Shown here piece after piece: positions 10,557 through 19,681 of a DNA stretch of 64,000 nucleotides. Source of the DNA: Emiliania huxleyi CCMP1516. Taxonomy: Eukaryota > Haptophyta > Isochrysidales > Noelaerhabdaceae. Below the pieces are notes generated by a model. It was given only the letters and a program-made list of their open reading frames with translations, made no database searches and had not been told where the DNA came from. The position numbers and the translations under genes are program-made. The stretch lies in assembly GCF_000372725.1 (NCBI RefSeq), contig NW_005200170.1, positions 123,052 to 187,051 of the forward strand, written 5' to 3'. How positions within the stretch are numbered: the first letter of the stretch is position 1; each line of letters starts with the position of its first letter.

Positions 10557-11379
10557 AAAGCCGTAGAGAAGGTATATTGCGCAAATGGGGCAAAATTCAA
10601 TTGCAAAGTTGAGACTTTGAGTTACAACGTACGTTGAGGTCGTGTGCAGTTGCCTACTGGGCTGGGTCTTTAGGCACATTGTGGGGTTGGCACTCCCATC
10701 GACCCTCATGACCTCCTGCGGTCTCTGAGATGGACACCAGTGGGTGTGGGACCACGGCCAGGATACACTCGAAGGCTGGGTAAGCAGTAGAGGTCGATAC
10801 TCGACGCGTCCCACATGGTCTGTGTCGCTGTCGGCACGCTGTCGACAGGACGTCGAGCGACACCGGTGGCAGTGCCACCCAGGAGTGGTCGGTCGGTCTC
10901 CCGTCATGAGAGAGCCACCATGTGATCCGTATGATGATTCCTGACAACCGCCTCAGTCAACTTTCGTCACAGTTCCCGCTCTGAGAGGAGCTGCGGGTCA
11001 GTTCGACAGCTGGAGCTGTGTCGCCGGCGTGCGGCGGCCTGCCTCCGGAGGTGCCTCTGAGGTGGACATTTTTTGGTCACCGTGAGAGAACGCGTTCGAA
11101 TTTTTACTCGGGAGTTTCAACTCTGCACGCGCACCGGCCAGGGCTACAATAGTGCCAGTGAGGCGGAGGCGCGAGTCGGAAGGCCGCGACCGTCAAGTGT
11201 TTTCCCAATTTTCCTACAATTTCTGTGAACCCAGCCACGTAGTTGAAGTGTTCGTAGCCGCTTGCGCAACAAGGGTTCGCACTTCCGTGTCCAGTACCGT
11301 GTAGACTAGTACCGTGTAGTGCCGTGTACGTATAAACCAGGCCCAACCCACACTGCAGAGCTATTCAGGGCGCAGATCG
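10557..11379. other. Intergenic, no gene seen
   Basis: The stretch lies between the 3' end of the AP2 gene (plus) and the 3' end of MSH1 (minus), so it is a convergent tail-to-tail spacer. Short open frames here have no recognisable composition. A small direct repeat with the unit AGTACCGTGTAG lies near 11290-11320. No RNA gene was seen. Confidence 0.6.
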
Positions 11380-14300
11380 TCAGGCTGCACCGCCGCTAGC
11401 CGTGGGCGGCGTGCCCGCGCCGGCGCCACCAAAGGCGACGTGCGCTGCGTCGGCTTCGTTGCTGAGGGCGACTCCCTCGGCGGCGAGCTGCTCGATGAGG
11501 GCCGTCTCCAGCCGCCGCGCCGCGCTCTTGCCTCCCTGCACGGGCCAGGCGTACAGCGCGGCCGGCGCGCGCGACGAGCGGTGCTGCTCCCACCGGCGGT
11601 GCAAGTTGTCGGTCTCGCCGACGTACCTGAGGGCGGTCGCGCACGGCCGGCGTTCAGCGGGCGTGGCTTGGGCGTGCGAGGGGCAGGGAGGGAGTGTCTC
11701 GAAAGTGTCTCGGAAGTGTCTCGGAAGTGTCTCGGGAGTGTCTCGGAAGTGTCGACGCACCAGCGGGCCGAGGGCGGCGGCGAGGCGAGGAGGTAGACGA
11801 AGGAGTCGCACACCGCGGCGGGAGGGGGCACCTCCCCAGGCAGCAGCCGCATCGGCTCCCGCCCGCCGAGCGCCCGCCGAGCTACCTCGAGGGCGGGGCT
11901 GCCGCCACCGCCGGGGACAGCCGGCGGGGAGGCGGCGGAGGGAGGGGAGGCGGCGGAGGGGGAGAAGGCGGCGGAGGGGGAGGAGGCGGCGGAAGAAGAG
12001 GAGGAGGCGGCGGCGGGAGGGGACGGGGCTGCGCCGCCCGCCGCGAGGAGGGCGGCGGCGCGCGAGACGATGGCGTCCGGTACGCCCGCGACGCGCGCGG
12101 CGTGCAGCGCGAGCGAGTCGGTGCAGACCCCGTCGGCGAGCGTGAAGTGGAACTCGACCTTGCCGGTGGCGTCGTCGACGGAGACGTCCATCGTCTTGCG
12201 CGCGAGGCCGGGCAAGCTCGGCGCGGCGGGCGACGAGAGCAGCGCCTCCATCTCGTGCAAGTGGGTGGCGAAGATGGCAGACATGCGCCGCTCGTGCAGC
12301 CAGGCGAGAAGGGACACGCCGAGGGCGGACCCCTCGCGCGCGGAGGTGCCTAATCATGATGAGCTCTCAGCTAATAGCTAAGGGACACGCCGAGGGCGGA
12401 CCCTCGCGCGCGGAGGCGCCGCGGCCGAGCTCGTCGAGCATCACGAGCGAGCGAGCGCCGCACTCTGCGGCGAGCACCGCCACGTCGTCCATCTCCTATT
12501 CGTGACCCATTGACTATGAACAGATGAATGAAGAACAGAGCACCGCCACGTCGTCCATCTCCTGCGCGAAGGAGGAGCGCCCCTCCGAAGGCACGTCGTA
12601 CGAGGCCGTGCGCAAGAAGTAGCCGTCGTACCGCGGGACGAGCGCGTCATCGACGGGCGCGTACAGCCCCGCGTTGGCGAGGAGGGCGGCGGCGAGGGTG
12701 CCCCGCATCAGCGACGACTTGCCCGCCATGTTTGGCGCCGTCAGCAGCCAGAGGCCGCGCCACTCGAAGCTGTTTCGCGCGGCGCCGTCCGCAGAGAGCC
12801 AGTACGGCCACACACCCTCCACCCGCAAGGCCCTCTCGCCGTCCTCCACCTCGCGCAGCCGCGGCAGCGTCCAGCCCTTCTGCAGCGACGCGCCGACGTG
12901 AGCGGACAGGGTCGAATAGAGCAGCGCCTGTGGTCAACACGCCACGACTCAATACCCAGTTGAGAACTGATGAACGAGATGGCCCGAGTGGAGAGGCGCC
13001 CAATGCGCTGCAGCGGCGAGGAGGGGCAGGCTCTCCGAGAGAGTGTCGCACAACGCCTGCATCTCCCGCCGCGCCGCCTCCTCCACCCCCGCGCACGCGG
13101 CGAGGTACCGCAGCCGCGCCTCGCTCATCCGCGCAGAGACGTGCCTCCCCTCCAGCCGCTTGCCGAAGCGGTCCGTGGCGGGGAGGAGCGCGGAGGCGGA
13201 GGCGGCGGGGGCGTCGGAGGCAGAAGCGGCGTCGGAGGCAGAAGCGGCGTCGGAGGCGGCGGAGGCGCGCGTCGCCCTCCGCTTGACCAGGTAGATTGCG
13301 TTGTCACGGTGGGCGTGCACGAGCTCCCAGCCGGAAGGTAGCTCCGCAGCCTCGAGCAGCGCGGCGCGGCTCTCCTCGAGGGCGGCGAGCTCGCTCGCCA
13401 GCCTCTCCGGCCGCAGCCTCAGCGCGCGGAAGCCGCGCTCGTTTGCCTCGTAGAAGGCGTCCCACGCGCCGCTGCTTCCAGAGGAGGGGGAACCGACGGC
13501 GGCGGCGACGGCAGCGGAGGAGGCGGAGGCGGAGGCGGAGGCGGAGGCGGAGGAGCCGGCCACATCCGCGGCGGCGGCGGAAGAGGAACTGGAGGATGTG
13601 GCGCCGGCGGTGGCAGCCTCGCCCGCCTGCTGCTGCTGCGGTAGCGACTCGACATCTCCGAGCTCAAGCGGTGACCCGAACTGCCCCGGAGGCGCGTCTA
13701 GCTCGAGCAGCGAACGGATCGTCTCGTGAGCGGCAGCCGCCGCCTCCGCCAGCTGGTGCGGCGAGGCGGCGACAGCGCCCGCCTCGTCGGCCACCACGAC
13801 CAACAATCGCTCGTTGAGGCTGCGCAGCGCTTCGTCCGCCATCGCTGCGGACGTCCCTCCGAGCAGCTGCGCCTGGAGAAAGAACGACGAGGAGGTCGGT
13901 GCCGCGTCTTTCCTTTCTCAGGCCCTCCGAGCAGCTGCGCCAAGTCGCGGAAGAAGTGCGCGTTCGCCTGCCTCGCCGACAGCAGCCGCACCATCTTGCC
14001 GACCGGCAGCGGCCTCACCAGCGGCAGCGGGCCCGTCGCCGCGCCGAGCGCCTCGCACGCACCTAGTGACAACAAGTCATACTCACGATTCATAGTTAAG
14101 ACGTCGCCGCGCCGAGCGCCTCGAGCGCACTTCGCAGCGCGTCGGCGATCGCGGGGCGGGGCGGCAACAGCAGCAGCCGCCGCAGCAGCTCGACCGACTC
14201 GGCCGGCGCGGTGCGGGGCAGGAGAGCGCGAGGCAGGTCGGGGATGCCGGCGGCGGGGAGGAGGCCGACCTAGTCGCAAGAGGGTCGCCGAGGGTCGCCG

Positions 14301-16028
14301 AGGGTCGCCGAGGGTCGCCGAGGTCATCCGAGGTCGGGGGTGGCGGCGGCGGGGAGGAGGCGGGCCTGGCTGGCGGTGGTGACGTAGACGGGTCGAGGCG
14401 GCGCGTGCCTGCCCGCCGGGGAGGAGGGGGCGGCGGAGAAGGTCGCTGCGTCGAGCTGCACCTGCAGGGCGGCTGCGAGAGGTGGGTCGGGGGAGGGCCG
14501 GAGAGGGTGTTGGGTAGCCGTAGCCGTCGAGCCCGCGCCTCCGCTGCGACGTGCGCCACGGCGGCGGCGGCGAGGCGCGAGGCGCTCTTGACGGCCAGCC
14601 TGTTGCTCGGTGGGAAGGAGCCGTGAACCAAGAGTGCTCTGACACTCCACCTGCGACGACGCGCTCTTGACGGCCAGCCTGCGCCGCTCGGCGGGAAGCC
14701 AGGAGGCGGCCGAGGAGGCGGCGTCGGCGCTGCCTCCGAGCAGGAGAGGCGGCGCGTGCGGACGGGCCGCGAGGAGGGAGCGGAGGGCGGGGAGGGAGAG
14801 GCGGCGGTGGACGTGGTAGGTGCGCTCCTACCAACACAACCGGCAGATCCGTCACCAGAAAGGAGGCGGGCCGAGCGGTTTTTGGCGTGGTGAGTGTTTA
14901 CGTCGACAAAGACGTGCACGAGCGTGTAGCCGTCGGCCGCCTTTGCGAGGGCGGCGTACGGCCGCGGGGCGGAGTAGTCGATCGGGTGAGGGGACAGGCA
15001 GCGGTCGTGCAGGTAGGTCGGGGACCCGGCGGAGAGGACCTGGCAGCAGAGGGGCAGGGGGGGCGGCAATTTAAGCGACGGTGCTGGGGCGGCGGTGTGG
15101 CACGCGCTCTGCTAGGCGCGGCTGCGGTGACGGCATCGAAAAGGGGGCGAGGTGACGTGTGTGTGAGGTGACGGTGTGCGAGGGGCGATGCGAGGTGCGG
15201 GGCTTGCAACTGCGGCGCCTGTGACAGGCGCCGCTCCTTGATGCCCTTGCCTCCCGCGGCTGCCACCCGCCGAACTGGGCCCTTGAGGCCGACCGTCGCC
15301 TGTGAAGAACGGGAACGGCAGCTGTGGACACGTGCGGCCGAACGCGCCGGCCCCTACTACCATCACTGTGGCGGCTCCGCTCGCTCCAGAGTGGCCGTCC
15401 TCTCCGTCTCGCTGCGGCCTCTTGCATGTCCAGCCCGTCGCCTGACTGCGGCTGCGCCTCTCTGTCTATCGGCCGTCGCCTGGCGGGCCGGCTCGACCTC
15501 TTCGTACACCGCGACGGTCAGGCCGGCCGAGGTGAGGCAGTCTGCCGTCGCCTGCAGGTTGGCGACCGGGCAGCCGGCACGTGCTCGTCCTGCCATCGGG
15601 TTGAGCCCTGCGTGCTCGACCAGCAGCAGCGCGTCGAGCCCGTACGCCTCGTAAAAGTCGCCGCACCGGATGAGCAGCACCTTGTCCGCGTGCACCTCCT
15701 TCTCCGCCACCGCAAAGGCGACGAGAGTGCCCTCGCGGTTGCCGGCGCGGTTCTCAAAGAGGAGCGGGTTGTTGGGCGAGAGCGCGCTCACCAACGACAG
15801 CGCCGCCGGCCGCGTCAGCGCCTCGAGCCGCGAGCGCCAGTACGGAGACAGGGGCAGCTCGGAGGCGGCGGCCGCGGCCACGGCGGCAGTGGTGGCGGTG
15901 GCTCGCGGAGGAGCGCCGAGGCGGGAGTGGAGCGGCCTGCCGGCCGCCGCCGCCGTGCTGATCCTCGGAGGCACGCGGAAGAGGATGGCGGGGAGCAGCG
16001 CGGGCGGGAAGCGCAGGGCGCAGCGCAT
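11380..16028 (-). CDS. MSH1: MSH1-type MutS homolog with C-terminal GIY-YIG endonuclease, organelle-targeted
   Basis: Organellar mismatch-repair and recombination-surveillance protein by family. The first exon starts with a basic, Ala/Arg-rich leader (MRCALRFPPALLPAILFRVP) typical of mitochondrial targeting. It then shows the MutS domain I mismatch-binding segment VLLIRCGDFYEAYG and the plant-MSH1-like AGCPVANLQATADCLT. Middle exons give the core (FFRDLAQLLGG, HWALLYSTLSAHVGAS). The ATPase has Walker A APNMAGKSSLMRG (about 12740-12700), Walker B VMLDELGRG (about 12440-12415) and FATHLHEME. The last exons encode GIY-YIG: FVYLLASPP, then RYVGETDNLHRRWEQHR, with the late Glu in LETALIEQL. At least eight introns are needed, most with GC donors, and most carry a direct copy of the next exon's start. 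The complete motif set argues for a working gene. Plant MSH1 suppresses organelle genome recombination; that role here is inferred. Confidence 0.88.
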
Positions 16029-16170
16029 TCCCGGGAACGAGCTGCGCCGCGGGCGCGGGAGCCGAAGCCGGAGTTTCTTTCGAGGGTTCTCGTAAAGAGG
16101 TGATTTCCTTTGCCGCGTTGGGTGGCGAGGATTGGTGTGACGCGATTTTTCCAGGGTATTTTAAGCCCTA

Positions 16171-16210
16171 AAGGTTCGAAGTTGTTGTAGGTATATTGTT
16201 GGCAAATCAA
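16171..16210 (-). promoter_or_regulatory. Shared upstream motif, TTGCCAACAA-type
   Basis: Read on the minus strand, toward MSH1, this is TTGCCAACAATATACCTAC followed by AACAACTTC. A near-identical string lies at 25913-25937 on the plus strand, upstream of the SNF2-RING gene, where it directly follows TATAAAATC. Here an ATAAAA lies about 30 nt upstream. Both copies are 150-310 nt before the start codon and point the same way as the gene. A core-promoter or initiator role is inferred. Confidence 0.4.
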
Positions 16211-16438
16211 GAGAAGTGAGTGTGTTTTATTTTCTGGCGCCGATCCTCGATCGCTCCAAAAGTCGGTTGCGCGCTCTCTCAAACCTCCTCCCAGCTTATG
16301 CCTTATGGTTATGCGAGGGGCGGTAGTGGTCGCCACAGCCAAAAATTCTACGACTGCACCCTCAAGCATCAGCAACACCAACTACAAAGCGTGCCGATTC
16401 CGTTGACTACTTGATCCGAGATAGCCCAAGCACCCATC

Positions 16439-16555
16439 ACATGCGGCCATATTACCGTGGGTTACCGCTTCCCATCTGAACAGCGAAGTCAAGCACGGTC
16501 GAGCTCAGGTAGTACTTCCATCCGGGAGGGGGAGGGAAGGCTGAGTGCTGCATGT
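16439..16555 (+). rRNA. 5S rRNA (or 5S-derived) gene, copy 1
   Basis: 117 nt. The ends pair (ACATGC with GCATGT, closing helix I) and a TTTT run at 16555-16558 fits a Pol III terminator. The left two thirds match eukaryotic 5S: GCGGCCATA, CCGCTTCCCATCTGAACAGC, GAAGTCAAGCACGGTCGAGC, TAGTACT. The loop E partners AGTACT and GGGAA are present. The helix IV arm is odd: where most 5S genes have GGATGGGTGACC, this one has TCCATCCGGGAGGG, also in the second copy. About 100 nt downstream lies the NHL-BTB start codon in the same direction. About 40 nt upstream of the gene are also conserved in copy 2. Confidence 0.8.
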
Positions 16556-16655
16556 TTTGCCTCTTCCCATAAGTGGCGCCGGAACGGCGCCGGATATTCC
16601 GGCTTCAGGGCGCTGGTACGCAGCTTTTTGCGCGTGGCAACGCCTCACCTCCGCG

Positions 16656-18394
16656 ATGGCCATGGCGTCGCGCTCCGGCAAGCGCGTCCGCACCGAGAGC
16701 GACGGCAACGGCGGCGAAGAGGGCGAGCCCGTGGCGGTCGCTGCCGGCTTCGAGGCGCCCATCTTTGGCGCGCGCACCGTCGGCCAGGTCACCACGCTCG
16801 CGCTCGAGGGCAAGGACAGACCTCTGGCGTCACTCAGCCTGCGCGGCGTCGCAAGCGATCACGCGGGCGGCTGGTACGTTGCGACTGGGGTCTCGGTGCT
16901 GCACGTCTCGTCGGCCGGGCGCGTGCGCACCGCGGCAACCAGCGAAGGCGGCTACCTCTTCGGCCTCACCATCAGCCCGGACGGGAGCGCGCTGTTTGTG
17001 ACAAACATCAGCAACAACAAGATCCAACGGGTGGAGGTGGCAACAGGTGCTGTGACGACGCTCGCGGGTAGCGGCGAAGAAGGCGATGCAGACGGCGTCG
17101 GCGATGCGGCGCAGTTCAAGAACCCAATGGGCGCCGTAATCAGCCCGGACGGGAGCGCGCTGTTTGTGGCGGACACACACAACCACATGATCCGTCGGGG
17201 GGAGGTGGCGACGGGCGCGGTGACTACGCTCGCGGGTAGCGGCGAAGATGGCGACGCGGATGGCGTCGGCGGCGCGGCGCATTTCCGCGAACCACACAGC
17301 CTCGCCATCAGCTCGGATGGCAGCGCGCTGTTTGTGACCGACCACGGCAACAACAAGATCCGTCGGGTGCAGGTGGCGACGGGCGCTGTGACGACGCTCG
17401 CAGGCAGCGGCGAGAGAGGCGATGCAGACGGCGTGGGCGGTGCGGCGCAGTTCAACTCCCCAGCCGGCCTCGCCGCGAGCCTGGACGGCAGCGCGCTGTT
17501 TGTGGCGGACCTCTTCAACGAAAAGATCCGGCGGGTGGAGGTGGCGACTGGCGCGGTGACTACGCTCGCAGGCAGCGGTCGCAGGCAGCGGCGCCTGGGC
17601 AGCGTCGATGACGTGGGCGACGAGGCGCAGTTGCGACTCCCACGCGGCCTCGCCATCAGCGCCGACGGCAGCACCGTTTTGGTTTGCTCGCAGAACGGTG
17701 GCATCCGCCAGGTCCGCGTGGCTGCGCCTCCTCCGCCTCCCTCCTTCGCGCCGCTCGTTGTTCCGCCCTCCACCTTCTCCGCGGACATGGGCAAAATGTG
17801 GGGCGACGACGCTTTGCCGCAGGGATTGGTCACCTTCCTGGTCGGCGACGACGAGGAGCGCGTCGAGCACGTCACAAAGGCCGCCCTCTGCGTGCGGTCC
17901 GTGTTCTTTCGGACGATGTTTGGCATCGGCATGAAGGAGCGCGACGCCGCCGAGGTCACGGTGCTCGAAACGGACCTCGCCAGCTTCACCGCCCTCGTCC
18001 GCTACCTCCTCACCGACCAGCTCGACCTCGGCGAGGGGGAGGGCGAGCAGGCGCGGCGCGCGCTCGACCTGCGGCAGCTGGCGCAAAAGTACCAGGTGCC
18101 GCGCCTCGAGCTGCTCTGCGCGCAGGCGCTGCAGGAGAGCATCGGGCCGGCGAGCGCCGTGCCGCGCTGCTCGAGGCGGCGCACACGACGGGCGACGGGC
18201 GGCTCCTCGCGCAGTGCCGCCGCTACGTGGCCGACCACGCCGCCGAGGTGCGCGCGAGCGGCGGCGTGGAGCAGCTGCGCAACATGGGCGTGGCCAAGGG
18301 GCTGCTCGGCGACGCGCTCGACCAGGTGGCGGAGCTGAGGGGGGCCGTGGCGGCGCGTGACGCGGAGCTCGAGAAGAACCGCACGCAGAGCTGA
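16656..18394 (+). CDS. NHL-repeat/BTB-domain protein, with a 2-bp frameshift near the 3' end
   Basis: The start MAMASRSGKRVRTESDG is chosen because the second copy at 63141 keeps it. A basic leader is followed by five or so NHL-type beta-propeller blades, each about 56 residues and ending VATGAVTTLAGSG, with GSALFVxDxxNxKIRRV as core (about 16950-17690). A BTB/POZ domain follows (LVTFLVGDDEERVEHVTKAA, VRSVFFRTMFGIGMKER, YLLTDQLDL, LAQKYQVPRLELLCAQAL; about 17815-18140). BTB proteins usually act as Cullin-3 substrate adaptors, so this is a plausible ubiquitin-ligase adaptor. At about 18167 two extra bases relative to the 54-kb copy throw off the frame. The expected ending (LLEAAHTTGDGRLLAQC to a stop at 18394) is intact in another frame. 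This is either a real lesion or a sequence error. Confidence 0.8.
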
Positions 18395-18768
18395 GCCCTG
18401 AGGTGTGGTTTCACATTCTCTGGCCGACCGCGCAGCGGCGCGCGATCAGTCATATCCGCGAAGCCCTGACTCGTGTGCCAGTCGCTCGTGAGAGGTCGAG
18501 ACGCGAGAGCGAGATGCGAGAGCGAGAGGCGCGTGTGCCGCCGGCGAGAATCGTTGCGTTTACAAATCGGGTTCGTACACAATTTTCTCTGGGCCCACAG
18601 ACACAAATCCTATCCAGCACACACACACACGCACGGACGAGCCACAAGAAGGTGTGAGGGTACAGGCGACGCTTCTCCTATCAACAAGTCGGTCTTCCCA
18701 CAGTCACATCACAAGAAGTTGCGCAACAGGGCGGCTTGATTGCCCTTGCGCCTTGGTCAGAGAGAATC
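18395..18768. other. Intergenic with GA-rich and CA microsatellite
   Basis: No gene seen. GAGAGCGAGA-type repeats lie near 18490-18530 and a short (AC)n run near 18618-18632. The spacer lies between the 3' ends of the NHL-BTB gene and the Cys-rich gene, which converge. Confidence 0.6.
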
Positions 18769-19230
18769 TCAGGCACAGAGCTGGCACGAGTGCACGCTTG
18801 AGGCATCATCGGCGCGCCACTTGTCAAGTCGAGGTGTGCACCCGTAGTCGGCCACCTCCTTGAAAATCTGTCGCCTCACCGCCTGCGTCCGGTGAGCCGC
18901 AGCGAGCGAGCAGCCCTTGCTCCCGCACAGGGGCAGGCACGCGGCGTCGAGCATTACCCACGTCCCCTCGCGGCACTGGAAGATAGGCGAGTGGGCCATC
19001 GTGGTGGCCTCGCACTCGCAGAGGCTGCAGCCCCAGTCGTCGGACGCCAAGATGTGCTCTTGCGCTGCGCGGGTGAGGGCGTTATCAAAGCCGGCGGAGG
19101 CGACCATGGTGGACAGGTCGTCGATGGGGACGTCGAAGGGGAGAGCGAAGGCACGCGTCTTACCCTCCCCAGAGACCTCAGCGCCACGCTTCTGGCCGCC
19201 AGAGACCTCGGTGACATAGCAAACGCGCAT
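18769..19230 (-). CDS. Small Cys-rich protein of unknown function
   Basis: 153 codons, one open frame, ATG 19230. It opens MRVCYVTEVSGGQKRGAEVS, then ALPFDVPIDDLSTMVASAGF. A Cys/His-rich part follows: CSLCECEAT, FQCREGTWVML, LPLCGSKGCSLAAAHR. It ends HSCQLCA. The paired Cys spacing suggests zinc binding. Some algal proteins of this look continue into a MYND finger (C-x2-C near the end), and here the frame stops just after CQLC, so the end may be truncated or spliced. Codon use and the non-repetitive middle make it more likely real than a shadow. No function is assigned. Confidence 0.5.
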   Translation of the reverse strand: MRVCYVTEVSGGQKRGAEVSGEGKTRAFALPFDVPIDDLSTMVASAGFDNALTRAAQEHILASDDWGCSLCECEATTMAHSPIFQCREGTWVMLDAACLPLCGSKGCSLAAAHRTQAVRRQIFKEVADYGCTPRLDKWRADDASSVHSCQLCA

Positions 19231-19440
19231 GGCGACGAGGGGTGTATCGTCGGTGGGCTGGGAAGCGACCCACTGATGCCCGGAAAGTTCGGCGCTTTTC
19301 TTTTTTCAAAACTGCGGACGGCGGCGGTCCTGGGGCGGCGGTGAGCTGGGACACGGCGACGAGCTAATAGCCTCCGCAGAGTACTTTCCCCAAAGCCAGC
19401 CCCGCCGACGACCGCGTTATGACCGCGCAAGACAAAGGTT

Positions 19441-19470
19441 GTTTGGTATTGCTAAAAATCTCTCTCTCTC
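19441..19470 (+). promoter_or_regulatory. TAAAAATCTCTCTC-type upstream motif, copy 1
   Basis: The string GTTTGGTATTGCTAAAAATC runs into a CT tract about 210-240 nt before the exostosin gene, in gene orientation. Near-identical strings occur at 51827 (plus, before the CAMK-type kinase) and 51129 (minus), and a weaker one at 50837 (minus, before the pyrophosphokinase). An AT box plus a pyrimidine patch would fit a core promoter. About 70 nt downstream, ACTTTTTCCGGGGTATGGTA (19538-19557) has a close relative at 56838-56862 on the minus strand. Confidence 0.45.
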
Positions 19471-19681
19471 AAAGGTGGCTAAGGGCTGTTCTGTTGTTAA
19501 ATTCTTTTTCTGTGGCAGACGAGAAGCACAGGGTTCCAACTTTTTCCGGGGTATGGTATGAAACCCGGCGATCCCGCGAAGAGACAGTTCGCGACGACTC
19601 TTGCGCCAGGCCCAGCTTGCCCTGCAGGTAGCGTGCAAAAACGCTCTCGGCCCCTGTACACTGGAACACGTGCGGTCACAC

